Shown here: piece after piece, positions 1-8,503 of the stretch
How the letters are laid out: the number at the start of each line of letters is the position of its first letter
How positions within the stretch are numbered: position 1 is the first letter of the stretch
Assembly (NCBI GenBank): GCA_011390235.1
Contig: JAABSS010000073.1
Location: 1 to 15,622, forward strand
Origin: Desulfotignum sp.
Lineage (GTDB): Bacteria > Desulfobacterota > Desulfobacteria > Desulfobacterales > Desulfobacteraceae
Direction: 5' to 3'
Length of the DNA: 15,622 nucleotides
Translations under genes and position numbers: made by a program
Notes under the pieces: model-generated
Databases searched by the model: none
Seen by the model: the letters and a program-made list of their open reading frames with translations, nothing else
Told to the model about the DNA's origin: nothing

Positions 1-336
1 AATCGGCACCATCACCACATAAAGCCCGGTGATGAACCCGGCTTTGCCGGCCGTGGTGTACACAATGCCAACCTGCTGAAAAGAGATGCCGGCGAACAGG
101 AAAATGCCTGACACCATGCCTGATTTTATCAGATCCCCGTCACTGCCGGTATAGGTGTTTTTCCTGGACAACCACACAAACGGCACCAGAGACAGGCTGC
201 CCAGAACAAACCGGAGCCCGTTGAAAGTAAAGGGCCCCACATGTTCCATTCCCACCCGCTGGGCCACAAAAGCCAGCCCCCAGATGGAGGCTGTCAGCAG
301 TAAAACAAGATCTGATTTCAGGGTGTCTGATTTCAT
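1..336 (-). CDS. EamA/DMT-family permease, N-terminal part (cut by window edge)
   Basis: Reading leftwards from an ATG at 336-334 there are 112 codons without a stop up to the window edge, so this is the N-terminal third or so of the gene. The product starts with a short polar stretch, then alternating hydrophobic segments at about residues 9-28, 36-55, 72-88 and 92 onward. Their flavour is that of drug/metabolite transporters: an early TASIWG segment, an FNGLRF segment and a TTAGKAGFITGLY segment. EamA proteins normally have ten membrane helices in two repeated halves and export or import small metabolites; the substrate cannot be predicted. No strong Shine-Dalgarno precedes this ATG, so the start is the best choice but not proven. 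The gene is transcribed away from sbcDC and shares the 337-526 spacer with the rhuM remnant. Confidence 0.85.
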   Translation of the reverse strand, partial: MKSDTLKSDLVLLLTASIWGLAFVAQRVGMEHVGPFTFNGLRFVLGSLSLVPFVWLSRKNTYTGSDGDLIKSGMVSGIFLFAGISFQQVGIVYTTAGKAGFITGLYVVMVPI

Positions 337-457
337 GGGATACAATCCAGCAAAAACAGCGTTCATATTTCAAAAAAATATATCTTTATCATTGCACCGC
401 AAAATTTGAAAGCCCAATTTTTATTGTCGCAGCAGCGTGAAAAATACCATAGATGTT

Positions 458-477
458 TGCAGAAATGATTTTCTGCA
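458..477. repeat. Perfect 8-bp inverted repeat with 4-base loop
   Basis: TGCAGAAA at 458-465 is followed by the loop TGAT and then TTTCTGCA at 470-477. The element lies in the spacer between the leftward EamA-type gene and the rightward rhuM remnant. It could be a protein-binding operator for either direction or a small RNA hairpin. No T-run follows on the plus strand, so it is not a convincing terminator. The rest of the spacer (337-526) is AT-rich and shows no further gene. Confidence 0.45.
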
Positions 478-526
478 TATATATTGAAGCATATATCACA
501 ACGGCAAGAAAAACAGGAAAACCAGA

Positions 527-688
527 ATGGAAAACCAGATCGAAATTTACAAAAGCCCGGACAATAAGATAGAACTGCAGGTTCCGTTCGATAAAGACAC
601 GGTGTGGCTCTCCCAGGGACAAATGGCGGATTTATTTGCCCGGGCAAAGCTGCGAAACCTGATCATCAGTATTTTAAACCGGGTATAA
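527..688 (+). pseudogene. RhuM-family protein remnant, N-terminus only
   Basis: An ATG at 527 opens a 53-codon frame ending in TAA at 686-688. Its first 39 residues match the usual opening of RhuM-family (virulence protein RhuM, DNA-binding/Fic-associated) proteins: a short polar start, an IEIYKS segment, an IELQVPFDKDTVWLSQ segment, then QMADLFAR. In intact members this continues into the conserved stretch with the asparagine/serine-rich helix and some 250-300 more residues. Here the similarity stops after about residue 39, the next 14 residues look unrelated, and the frame ends nine bases before the sbcD start. The simplest reading is a deletion that fused the 5' end of a rhuM gene to the region just upstream of sbcD. 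The family assignment rests on remembered motif order and was not searched. Confidence 0.6.
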
Positions 689-696
689 ATTATTAT

Positions 697-1944
697 ATGA
701 AAATGAAAATCCTTCATACATCAGACTGGCACCTGGGCCGTTCGCTTTACGGGCGCAAGCGCTATGACGAGTTTTCAGCGTTTCTGGACTGGCTGGGAGA
801 CACAATTGAAAAACAAGGCATCGATGCGCTGCTGGTTGCCGGAGATGTGTTTGATACCACCACTCCCAGCAACCGGGCCCAGGAACTGTATTACCGTTTT
901 CTGTGCCGGGTTTCAGCCTCCTGTTGCCGGCATATCGTTGTCATTGCCGGCAACCACGATTCTCCTTCATTTTTGAATGCCCCAAAGGCGCTTTTGCGTG
1001 TGCTGAATGTGCATGTGGTGGGTGCCGTGACAGAGAACCCGGAAGATGAAGTGGTTGTGCTTCACGATGAACAGGATCTTCCCCGGGCGATTGTCTGTGC
1101 GGTGCCGTATCTGCGTGACAAAGATATTCGCACGGTGGGACCCGGGGAAACCATTGATGATAAAAATGCCAAGCTCATTGCAGGAATGCAGGCACATTAT
1201 GCACAGGTTTGTGCCATAGCTGAACACAAGCGCTCCCAATTTGAAAAGGCGGGCTGCACAGGGATTCCTGTTGTTGCCATGGGCCATCTCTTTACGGCCG
1301 GCGGCAGGACGGTTGACGGAGACGGAGTCAGGGAGTTGTATGTCGGTTCGCTGGCCCATGTTGGAAAAGAGGTGTTTCCTTCATCCGTTGATTATCTTGC
1401 TTTGGGACATCTGCATGTTCCCCAGTGCGTGGGCAGCACTGAACATATACGCTACTGCGGCGCTCCCCTACCAATGGGTTTTGGTGAAGCAGCGCAGGAT
1501 AAAAAGGTCATTGCCATTGGTTTTAACAGCACAACACCGGTGATTCAGGAAATTTCGGTGCCGTGCTTTCAGCAGCTGATACGTATTGTCGGTTCTCTGG
1601 AAGATATTCATGCAAAGATTGCCCAGCTTAAACAGGCCGGCAGCCGGGCATGGCTTGAGATTGAATACACCGGCCGTGATATTGTCGGCAGCCTTCGGCA
1701 GATGCTGGATGAGGCCCTGGCCGATTCTGCCATGGAAGTGCGAAGGATAAAAAACAAACAGGTGATCGACCGCGTGATCAACAGATCTCAGAAAAATGAA
1801 ACCCTTGATGATCTGGATGCCAATGATGTTTTTAGCCGCTGCCTGGATGCATTTGATGTGCCCGAAGACCAGAGAGAAGGACTGACAGCATCTTATAATG
1901 AGATACTCAAAGCGCTGTTGGAAGAAGATAAAAATGCCGAATAA
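697..1944 (+). CDS. sbcD: DNA double-strand nuclease subunit SbcD
   Basis: This is the Mre11-like metallophosphoesterase subunit of the SbcCD complex, which cuts DNA hairpins, protein-blocked ends and palindromes in the cytoplasm. The 415-residue product carries the calcineurin-type metal motifs in order: SDWHLG (D10, H12), GDVFD (D50), GNHDS (N86, H87, D88), GH at H197 and GHLH (H238, H240). The C-terminal third matches the capping/SbcC-binding region. E. coli SbcD is about 400 residues, so the length is normal. The same frame is open upstream to an ATG at 604, but those 31 extra codons overlap the rhuM remnant in another frame and do not look like SbcD. The MKMKILHTSDWH start is the canonical one; ATG 703 is an alternative. 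The Shine-Dalgarno is weak. sbcC follows 11 bases later. Confidence 0.95.
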   Translation: MKMKILHTSDWHLGRSLYGRKRYDEFSAFLDWLGDTIEKQGIDALLVAGDVFDTTTPSNRAQELYYRFLCRVSASCCRHIVVIAGNHDSPSFLNAPKALLRVLNVHVVGAVTENPEDEVVVLHDEQDLPRAIVCAVPYLRDKDIRTVGPGETIDDKNAKLIAGMQAHYAQVCAIAEHKRSQFEKAGCTGIPVVAMGHLFTAGGRTVDGDGVRELYVGSLAHVGKEVFPSSVDYLALGHLHVPQCVGSTEHIRYCGAPLPMGFGEAAQDKKVIAIGFNSTTPVIQEISVPCFQQLIRIVGSLEDIHAKIAQLKQAGSRAWLEIEYTGRDIVGSLRQMLDEALADSAMEVRRIKNKQVIDRVINRSQKNETLDDLDANDVFSRCLDAFDVPEDQREGLTASYNEILKALLEEDKNAE

Positions 1945-1955
1945 AAGAAAAAAAC

Positions 1956-4900
1956 ATGAAGATACTTGAACTCCGGTTTAAAAATCTCAACTCTCTTTAT
2001 GGCGAATGGTGTATTGATTTTACTGATCCCGAATACATTGAAAGCGGTATTTTCGCTTTGACCGGTCCTACCGGTGCAGGCAAATCGACCATTCTTGATG
2101 CCATTTGTCTGGCAATGTACGGCGCCACCCCCCGCCTGGGAAAAATCACCAAAAGCACCAATGAAGTCATGTCCCGCCAGACGGGTGAGTGTTATGCTGA
2201 AGTGATGTTTGAGTCCCAGGCAGGCAGGTTCCGCTGTTATTGGGGCCAGCACCGGGCCCGCAAAAAATTTGACGGCAACCTCATCGATGCCAGGCATGAA
2301 ATCAGCGATGCAGAAACAAAAAAGCCCATAGAAACCAAAAAGAGCCTGGTTTCCGGCATTATTGAAGAAAAAACCGGGATGGATTTTGATCGGTTTACCC
2401 GGTCCATTCTGCTGGCCCAGGGCGGTTTTGATACTTTCCTGAAAGCGGATGTGGAACAAAAATCCAGAATACTCGAGCAGATTACCGGTACCGGAATTTA
2501 TTCGGAAATTTCCCGGCGGGTCCATGAACAGCGGGGCGATGAGCGGGAAAAACTGCAGGTTCTGCTGTCGGAAACCTCGGGCATTGTTATTCTGGATACG
2601 GAACAGGAAAAAGAGATCCAGCAGGATCTTGTGGAAAAACAAAAACAGGAGAGCGTGCTCGCGGCCCGGACAACGGAAACAGGAGGCGCCATTGCCTGGC
2701 TGACCGGTATTGACGGGTTGAAAAAAGAAATCGGTTCCCTGTCCGAAGAAACGCAAAATCTTCACTCTGAAATTGCTGCATTCAAGCCGGAGCAAGAACG
2801 ACTCGACCGGGCACTGAAAGCGGCCCGGCTGGACGGGGACTATGCCACACTCACAGCAGTGCGCAAACAACAGGCTGCGGACCAGATCTCTTTGAAAACC
2901 CGGGAAGAGTCACTGCCAAAGCTGGAGACGGCTTTCAAACAGCAGGCAGGCTCGTTAAAAGCTGCTGAGCAGAAAACCCGTAAGGCCAAAGAAGATTTTA
3001 AACAGGCCGCGCCGCTGATTCAAAAAGTCCGCTTTTTGGACCAGGCCCTTGGTGCGCAGAAAAAAACAGTCCTGGACGCAGAAAAGCGCTGCAAAAATGA
3101 TGCGGCAAAAATTGCATCCCATAAGCAGTGCAGGCAAAAGGAAAAGCAAAAACGCGTACAGGCCGGCAAAGATCTGGATCTGGTGGAAACATATCTCAAA
3201 GCGCATTCACAGGATGAATGGCTGGTAAGCGGCCTTGCCGGTATTGAAGAACAGTTGGGCAACCTGCTTTCCAGGCAAAAAGAGATCGACCGGAAACAAG
3301 ATGAGGAAAAAAAAGCAGAGGCTGCGATGCAGCAGTCCATTAAAAAACTGGCAGTCTGTACAAAACAGTGCACTGTGTGGAAACAAAAACTGGAACAGGC
3401 AGTACAGGCACTGGAAAAAGACAAAAAGGTATTAAATGACCTGCTTGGTGACAGGTTGCTGCGTGAATACCGCACCGAAAAAGAAACCCTGCTCCGTGAG
3501 ATGGTATTTTTTGACAAAATTGCCAGGCTTGAAGACCATCGCGCCAAACTGAAAGACGGGAATCCCTGCCCGCTCTGCGGTGCCAAAGAACACCCCTATG
3601 CTGCGGGGAATGTACCTGTGCCGGATGAAACGGAAAAAAGAATTGCGTTTCTCACAGACTTGATCAGGAAAGCCGAAGATCAGGAAGCAGTGATTAAAAA
3701 ACGGGAAACTGCCGAGCGCACAGCCCGTAAAAATCTGGCAGACAGTGAAAAGCTGGAAACTGCCGAAGCCAATGAAAAAAAGGCGGCGGAAAAAAGCCTT
3801 TCTGATGTGAGAAACCGTTTGCACATTGCCCGCAAAGAGTTTGCAGAGTTGAAAAAAAAGCTGTCAGTGAAACTGCAGCCCTTAGGGATTGAACAAATTC
3901 CAGATGCAGATGTGGTTTTTTTGCCCAGATCCTTGCAGGATCGGCTTGAAAACTGGCAGGCCCGGGTTAAGAAAAAAAGGGAAATCGAAAAACAGCTCTC
4001 CGGGCTGGACAGTGAATTGATGCGGTTGGATGCGCTTATTGACATGCAGACCAGCACGTTGGCTGAAAAGCAGAAAGGATTGAAGTCAGTCAAAAAAGAA
4101 TATGCTGAAGCCGGTATCCAGCGGCAGCAGTTATATGGAAATAAAAAGCCTGATGATGAAGAGAAACGGTTGAATAAAGCAATTGACGATGCAGAGCTGG
4201 CAGAAAAACAGGCAAGAAAACAATATGATGAAGTACAGCAGAAAATGCACGGGGTCATGTCCACTGTTGCCGCCCTCAAGGAACGGATTCAGCAAAGAAA
4301 TCTGGAACTGAAAAAGCTGGATTCTGCCTTTGAAGACTCTCTTCAGTCTGCCGGATTCTTTGATGAAAAACAATTTCTTGCGGCCCGCCTTACAGCCGAT
4401 CAGCAGGATGGACTGCAGGCAAAGGCAAAAGAGCTGAACGACCGGCAGATCAACCTTGGGGCCCGGCAAAAAGACCGCAAGATCCGGTTGGACGCTGAAA
4501 TGGCCAGGAACCTGACAGATAAGACCATGGAGGAGCTTGCGCCGCTGTTCAAAGAACAGGAGCAAGCCCTGAAACAGCTTTGGGATGCCATTGCCGGTTT
4601 GAAACACAAACTTGCCGAGAACCATGCTGCCAAAGAGCGCATAAAAGAAAAGCAGGCAGCAATCGAAGCCCGGAAAAAAGAGTGTCAAAGGTGGGAACAA
4701 CTGCACGGCCTTATCGGCTCTGCCGATGGCAAGAAATACCGGAACTTTGCCCAGGGGCTGACCTTTGAACTGATGGTGTCTCATGCCAACTGTCAGCTTG
4801 AGAAAATGACAGACCGGTATCTGCTGATCCGTGACGATGCATACCCCCTGGAGCTGAATGTTGTGGACAATTATCAGGCAGGTGAAATCAGGTCCACCAG

Positions 4901-5231
4901 GAATCTGTCCGGCGGTGAAAGCTTTATTGTGAGCCTCACACTGGCCCTGGGACTTTCCAAGATGTCCAGCCGGAAAGTGCGTGTGGACTCTTTGTTTCTG
5001 GATGAAGGGTTCGGTACCCTGGATGAAGAGGTACTGGAGACCGCCCTTGAAACATTATCCGGTCTGCAGCAGGACGGCAAACTGATCGGCATTATCTCCC
5101 ATGTTTCAGCTCTCAAGGAAAGGATCCGCACCCAAATCACCATAACCCCGGTATCCGGAGGCAAAAGCATATTGGCCGGTCCCGGATGCAGTAAAATCAA
5201 AGGAACTGCATTTGTTCAGGTAAATACCTGA
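1956..5231 (+). CDS. sbcC: Exonuclease ATPase subunit SbcC (Rad50-like)
   Basis: This is the SMC/Rad50-like ATPase partner of SbcD, 1091 residues (E. coli about 1048). The N-terminal ATPase half has Walker A GPTGAGKST at 37-45 and a Q-loop with Q155 (LLAQGGFD). Two long charged coiled-coil arms rich in K, E, Q and A flank a zinc hook CPLC at C538-C541, which lets two arms join through a shared zinc ion. The C-terminal half has the ABC signature LSGGESF at 984-990 and Walker B LFLDEGFG with D1016 and E1017. All catalytic pieces are present, so the gene looks intact. Its start lies 11 bases after the sbcD stop in an A-rich stretch with no real Shine-Dalgarno, which suggests translational coupling to sbcD in one operon. 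Confidence 0.97.
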   Translation: MKILELRFKNLNSLYGEWCIDFTDPEYIESGIFALTGPTGAGKSTILDAICLAMYGATPRLGKITKSTNEVMSRQTGECYAEVMFESQAGRFRCYWGQHRARKKFDGNLIDARHEISDAETKKPIETKKSLVSGIIEEKTGMDFDRFTRSILLAQGGFDTFLKADVEQKSRILEQITGTGIYSEISRRVHEQRGDEREKLQVLLSETSGIVILDTEQEKEIQQDLVEKQKQESVLAARTTETGGAIAWLTGIDGLKKEIGSLSEETQNLHSEIAAFKPEQERLDRALKAARLDGDYATLTAVRKQQAADQISLKTREESLPKLETAFKQQAGSLKAAEQKTRKAKEDFKQAAPLIQKVRFLDQALGAQKKTVLDAEKRCKNDAAKIASHKQCRQKEKQKRVQAGKDLDLVETYLKAHSQDEWLVSGLAGIEEQLGNLLSRQKEIDRKQDEEKKAEAAMQQSIKKLAVCTKQCTVWKQKLEQAVQALEKDKKVLNDLLGDRLLREYRTEKETLLREMVFFDKIARLEDHRAKLKDGNPCPLCGAKEHPYAAGNVPVPDETEKRIAFLTDLIRKAEDQEAVIKKRETAERTARKNLADSEKLETAEANEKKAAEKSLSDVRNRLHIARKEFAELKKKLSVKLQPLGIEQIPDADVVFLPRSLQDRLENWQARVKKKREIEKQLSGLDSELMRLDALIDMQTSTLAEKQKGLKSVKKEYAEAGIQRQQLYGNKKPDDEEKRLNKAIDDAELAEKQARKQYDEVQQKMHGVMSTVAALKERIQQRNLELKKLDSAFEDSLQSAGFFDEKQFLAARLTADQQDGLQAKAKELNDRQINLGARQKDRKIRLDAEMARNLTDKTMEELAPLFKEQEQALKQLWDAIAGLKHKLAENHAAKERIKEKQAAIEARKKECQRWEQLHGLIGSADGKKYRNFAQGLTFELMVSHANCQLEKMTDRYLLIRDDAYPLELNVVDNYQAGEIRSTRNLSGGESFIVSLTLALGLSKMSSRKVRVDSLFLDEGFGTLDEEVLETALETLSGLQQDGKLIGIISHVSALKERIRTQITITPVSGGKSILAGPGCSKIKGTAFVQVNT

Positions 5232-5242
5232 CTGACCAAGGA

Positions 5243-5271
5243 TTGTTATTTATCACAATTTCTGTTATTAG
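5243..5271 (+). promoter_or_regulatory. Possible sigma-70 promoter for the FKBP gene
   Basis: TTGTTA at 5243-5248 and TATTAG at 5266-5271 are separated by 17 bases, each matching four of six consensus positions. The element sits in the 80-base gap between sbcC and the FKBP gene and would give a leader of about 35 bases. The match is modest, and read-through from sbcDC is an alternative. Confidence 0.25.
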
Positions 5272-5311
5272 TGGGGTTTACTTTTAACCCTGTAAAATAA
5301 GGAACGTTTGA

Positions 5312-6031
5312 ATGACATTGAAAAAAAATCTTTGGGCAATGATCCTGGCGGCAGCCATTACTGCACTGCCGGCAGCTGTATGGGCAGATGACAACAAAGC
5401 AGAACCGGAACTGCATAAAGCCAATGTGGATGACAGAATCAGTTACGCTATCGGATATGATCTTACCGACCGGTTAAAGGGCGGTTTTACTATCAATCCG
5501 GAGCTGTTCCTGAAGGGAATGAAAGACAATCTGGCAGGGGAGCTTTCCATGACACCGGAGAAAATGCAGGAAACCCTGGCGGAATTTCAGGCCATGGCCC
5601 AGCAGAAGCAGATGGAAGCACAGAGCAAAAAAGCGGAGGCAAACAAAGCTGCCGGCGAAGCTTTTCTGGAGGAAAACAAAACCAAAGAAGGGGTGAAAAC
5701 CCTGGCCTCGGGACTTCAGTACAAGGTTATCACACCGGGTACAGGGGATTCTCCGGATCTCAACGACAAGGTGAAATGCCATTACCGGGGATCCTTGCTC
5801 AACGGCAGGGAATTTGATTCCTCCTATCAGCGCAACGAACCGGCAGTATTTCCGGTCAACGGTGTGATCAAAGGCTGGACAGAGGCGTTGCAGCTGATGA
5901 AAGAGGGCGCCAAATGGATGCTGTATGTACCTGCTGACCTGGCATATGGGGACCAGGGTGCCGGAAATGTCATTGAACCTGGGTCAACCCTGATTTTTGA
6001 GGTGGAACTGCTGGAAATTCAGGACAGCTGA
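5312..6031 (+). CDS. Periplasmic FKBP-type peptidyl-prolyl isomerase (Mip/FkpA-like)
   Basis: The product catalyses cis-trans isomerisation of proline peptide bonds and probably acts as a folding helper in the cell envelope. Residues 1-25 form a Sec signal peptide: a lysine pair, a hydrophobic core and an AVWA cleavage site before DD. Residues about 35-125 match the helical FKBP N-terminal dimerisation domain, ending in a charged Q/K/E/A-rich helix. Residues about 135-236 are the FKBP catalytic domain, with the aromatic pocket visible as Y158, F168-D169, V185-I186, W189 and Y212. At 239 residues the length fits the Mip/FkpA class. A good AAGGAA Shine-Dalgarno at 5299-5304 supports this start. 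The MFS gene follows within 10 bases, so the two may be cotranscribed, although no functional link is obvious. Confidence 0.93.
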   Translation: MTLKKNLWAMILAAAITALPAAVWADDNKAEPELHKANVDDRISYAIGYDLTDRLKGGFTINPELFLKGMKDNLAGELSMTPEKMQETLAEFQAMAQQKQMEAQSKKAEANKAAGEAFLEENKTKEGVKTLASGLQYKVITPGTGDSPDLNDKVKCHYRGSLLNGREFDSSYQRNEPAVFPVNGVIKGWTEALQLMKEGAKWMLYVPADLAYGDQGAGNVIEPGSTLIFEVELLEIQDS

Positions 6032-6041
6032 TACCGGCAAG

Positions 6042-7529
6042 GTGAAACAGTCACAGACATGGCTGATCAGCGCGGTGCTGCTGGCCCTTTTTCTGGGCGC
6101 CCTGGATGCCCTGATCATGTCAGCGGCCATGCCCACCATTATCGCCGAACTTTCCGGGCTGCATCTGTATGCCTGGGTGTATTCCGCCTATTTTCTGTCC
6201 CGGGCCGTGGCCCTGCCCATTTTCGGCAAACTGTCTGATCTGTTTGCCGTCAGGCAGCTGTTTATCATCAGTGTGACCCTGTTCATCCTGGCCTCCCTGG
6301 CAGCCGGGGCAGCCCCGTCCATGGGATTTCTGGTGGCAGCCAGGGTGTTCCAGGGCATGGGTTCCGGCGGGATTTTCGCCCTGGTATATGTGGTGCTCGC
6401 GGAAGCCGCCCCCCGGGACCAGCGGGCCAAAACCCTGTCCCTGGCCTCTTCCATCTGGGGGATCTCCTCGGTCATCGGACCCACCCTGGGGGGCTTTATT
6501 GTCAGTTTTTTCTCCTGGCGGTGGATTTTTTTCATCAACCTGCCCCTGGGGCTGCTGTCTCTGGCCGGTATATTTTTCTTTTTACGGGAATTCCGGGAAA
6601 AAAAGACAGATGTCTCTTTGGACTGGCCCGGGCTGGTGTCCCTTACCGGATTTTTGTTGTCGGTGCTGACCCTGGTGATGACCGCCGGCAGGACCATTGC
6701 CTGGATTTCCCTGCCCGCTTTTTTGTTGTTTTTGGGTGCAGTGCTGTTCGGGGCCTGGTTTGTCCGATCCGAGTTCAGGGCCAGGGATCCCATTCTGGAT
6801 CTACGGTTTTTCAGGCGCAGGGGATTTGCCGTGGGTAACCTGGCCGGGTTCTGCGCCAGTTTTTCCATGTTCGCCCTGTTCGGATATGCACCTTTATTCC
6901 TCCAGGGGGCACTGGGCCAGACCCCGATCCAGGTGGGCATGGCCATGCTGTCCCTGAGCCTGGGCTGGTCCCTGGGATCGTTGATCCTGGGACGGGGTAT
7001 CATGCACCGCACCACCCAGAAAACCGCGGCCCTGGCAGGGGGGATTCTGCTGGCAGCGGGTACCGGCATGACCCTGGGATTTTCCACCGCTACCACCATG
7101 GTGCACAGCTTTCTGGTTTTTCAGGTGGTGGGGTTTGGCATGGGGTTTGTCACTTTGTCCACCCTGCTCATCGTCCAGGACAGCCTGGGGACAAAGGACC
7201 TGGGGGTGGCCACCTCCTCCCACCAGTTCGCCCGGACTTTAGGCGGGACCCTGGGGGTAGGTGTCTGCGGCGGCCTGGTCACCTCCCGGCTGCTGAACCG
7301 GCTGGAAACCGTGGATGTGTCCATGCCGGAAGCGTTGATGATCCAGCTCAAAGAAAGCACGGAAAATCTGTTCCGTCCGGAATTTCAGGCCTTGATACCG
7401 GAGGCGGCCAGGGCTACCCTTAAAACAGCGGTGGCCCAGGGGGTGTGGACCACCTTTGTCCTGGTGTTTATTGTTTCGCTTGTCTGCCTGGCGCTGACCT
7501 TGTTCCTGCCGGGTCAGGAAGGCGGATAG
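6042..7529 (+). CDS. MFS transporter, DHA2 (14-TM) drug-exporter type
   Basis: This is an inner-membrane, proton-driven exporter of the EmrB/QacA-like DHA2 family; the substrate is unknown. With the GTG start at 6042 the product has 495 residues and about 14 hydrophobic segments. Diagnostic motifs are present: LDALIMSAAMPTI in helix 1 (D22, the DHA2 motif D position), a GKLSD motif A variant at 62-66 with R71, motif B R101-VFQ-G105, and motif C G140 to GPTLGG at 146-151. The frame is open back to a TTG at 5997 inside the FKBP gene, but the GTG 10 bases after the FKBP stop is a more natural coupled start; neither has a strong Shine-Dalgarno. The gene is visibly richer in G and C than sbcC or glnK. 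Its last 16 bases overlap the end of the convergent regulator gene. Confidence 0.92.
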   Translation: MKQSQTWLISAVLLALFLGALDALIMSAAMPTIIAELSGLHLYAWVYSAYFLSRAVALPIFGKLSDLFAVRQLFIISVTLFILASLAAGAAPSMGFLVAARVFQGMGSGGIFALVYVVLAEAAPRDQRAKTLSLASSIWGISSVIGPTLGGFIVSFFSWRWIFFINLPLGLLSLAGIFFFLREFREKKTDVSLDWPGLVSLTGFLLSVLTLVMTAGRTIAWISLPAFLLFLGAVLFGAWFVRSEFRARDPILDLRFFRRRGFAVGNLAGFCASFSMFALFGYAPLFLQGALGQTPIQVGMAMLSLSLGWSLGSLILGRGIMHRTTQKTAALAGGILLAAGTGMTLGFSTATTMVHSFLVFQVVGFGMGFVTLSTLLIVQDSLGTKDLGVATSSHQFARTLGGTLGVGVCGGLVTSRLLNRLETVDVSMPEALMIQLKESTENLFRPEFQALIPEAARATLKTAVAQGVWTTFVLVFIVSLVCLALTLFLPGQEGG

Positions 7530-8416
7530 ACCATTTTTCCGGCCAAGGACAGGTCATAGCCGCCGTAGTTTTCAGCGGTTTCCTGGATTACCTTTCCCTT
7601 CAGCAGAGACAGAAACAGCTGGATGCCCTGGTCAAAAAATTTGTCTTTGGCGATGAGCAGATCAAACCGCTCCCAGCACACCGGAATGAAATCCAGGCCC
7701 AGGATGTTGGCCACCGGGCGGATGGCCGGTCCTGCGTCGGCTCTCCGGTTGAGAATCTCCAGGCCCACATCCATGTGCCGGGACAAGGTGACGTCATATC
7801 CCTGAAGGTCTTCGCCATCGATGTTTTCATCCTTCAACAGTTTGTCAAACAACTGGCGGGTGCCGGTGCCCAGCGGGCGGTTCACAATTCGGATATCTTT
7901 TCTACAAAGGTCTTTCACAGAACCGATGTTTCCGGGGTTGCCCTTCTGCAGCAAAATTCCCTGTTCCCGCATGCAGAAATTTACCACCGCCGGCATCTGG
8001 TGCATTTTATCCTTTAAAAAAGGAAAATTATATTCGTTCTCATCGCTGATCAGGTGGCTTGTGGCGATGTGACACAGGTTCTTTTGCAGGGCATTCAATC
8101 CCCCCATGGACCCAGCCATGCCGAACATGGCCATGTGGTTTTCGTGCTTGATATTAAACGTGGCGATGAGTTTGTCCAGAAGCAGGTCATTGCTGCCGGC
8201 AATGAGGACCAGGCCGTGGTAAGGGGGCAGCTGGGTGGTCTGGGGGTAGTTTTCCGTGCCTGCTTCCACCCAATGACGTACAAGGTTGATGGGGAACAGC
8301 CATTTTCCGGTGACCTTGGTGGCGGGCAGGCCTTTTTCAGAGATCAGGGAATACACCATCTTTTCATTGATGTTTAAAAATTTTGCAATTTCTCTGGTTG
8401 TATAGAGTTCTCCCAT
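7514..8416 (-). CDS. Transcriptional regulator: excisionase-like HTH plus PBP-like ligand domain
   Basis: The 300-residue protein begins with an excisionase/MerR-type DNA-binding helix-turn-helix at about residues 4-51 (YTTREIAKFLNI, then TGKWLFP). Residues about 68-290 form a periplasmic-binding-protein-like domain of the type I associate with Pfam PBP_like (PF12727). Hallmarks are a GTGTRQLFD motif, an ILNRRADAGPAIRPVA segment and GLDFIPVCWERFDLLI. The same domain occurs fused to MoeA-type molybdenum cofactor proteins, so a small anion or cofactor-related ligand is possible; that is inference. There is no signal peptide, so it acts in the cytoplasm as a one-component sensor. The start has a good AAAGGA Shine-Dalgarno at 8425-8430. 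It is divergent from the radical SAM gene, the likeliest target, and also probably controls itself. Its 3' end overlaps the MFS gene by 16 bases. Confidence 0.88.
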   Translation of the reverse strand: MGELYTTREIAKFLNINEKMVYSLISEKGLPATKVTGKWLFPINLVRHWVEAGTENYPQTTQLPPYHGLVLIAGSNDLLLDKLIATFNIKHENHMAMFGMAGSMGGLNALQKNLCHIATSHLISDENEYNFPFLKDKMHQMPAVVNFCMREQGILLQKGNPGNIGSVKDLCRKDIRIVNRPLGTGTRQLFDKLLKDENIDGEDLQGYDVTLSRHMDVGLEILNRRADAGPAIRPVANILGLDFIPVCWERFDLLIAKDKFFDQGIQLFLSLLKGKVIQETAENYGGYDLSLAGKMVYPPS

Positions 8417-8471
8417 TTCCGGTTTCCTTTGTTTGATTTTTCATTGGTGCCAGCCATCATATAAAGGAGTT

Positions 8472-8503
8472 CAGTATTTGTAAAGATCCACAGTTATTTG
8501 TAA
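8472..8503. repeat. Candidate operator: two CAGT(T)ATTTGTAA direct repeats
   Basis: Two copies of the same 12-13-base word start 19 bases apart, at 8472 and 8491, in the divergent spacer. A related inverse word, AACAAATA, lies at 8547-8554. Spacing near two DNA turns is typical of paired binding sites for a dimeric regulator. The natural candidate is the HTH/PBP protein encoded next door. AT-rich spacers make such words easily by chance, so this is a hypothesis. Confidence 0.35.

Noticed and set aside
604..696. N-terminal extension of SbcD from ATG 604
   Set aside because: It overlaps the rhuM remnant in another frame and adds 31 residues unlike any SbcD start; the MKMKILHTSDWH start at 697 is canonical.
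1893..2870. Long minus-strand frame opposite the start of sbcC
   Set aside because: It lies antisense to a clear coding sequence, has shadow-like composition rich in F, C and P, and shows no domain.
5997..6041. TTG start of the MFS gene inside the FKBP gene
   Set aside because: It would add 15 polar, tryptophan-rich residues not seen in DHA2 transporters; the GTG at 6042 just after the FKBP stop is simpler, though not proven.
6188..7099. 303-codon minus-strand frame opposite the MFS gene
   Set aside because: It is a shadow of the GC-rich membrane protein gene; the product is arginine- and proline-rich without motifs.
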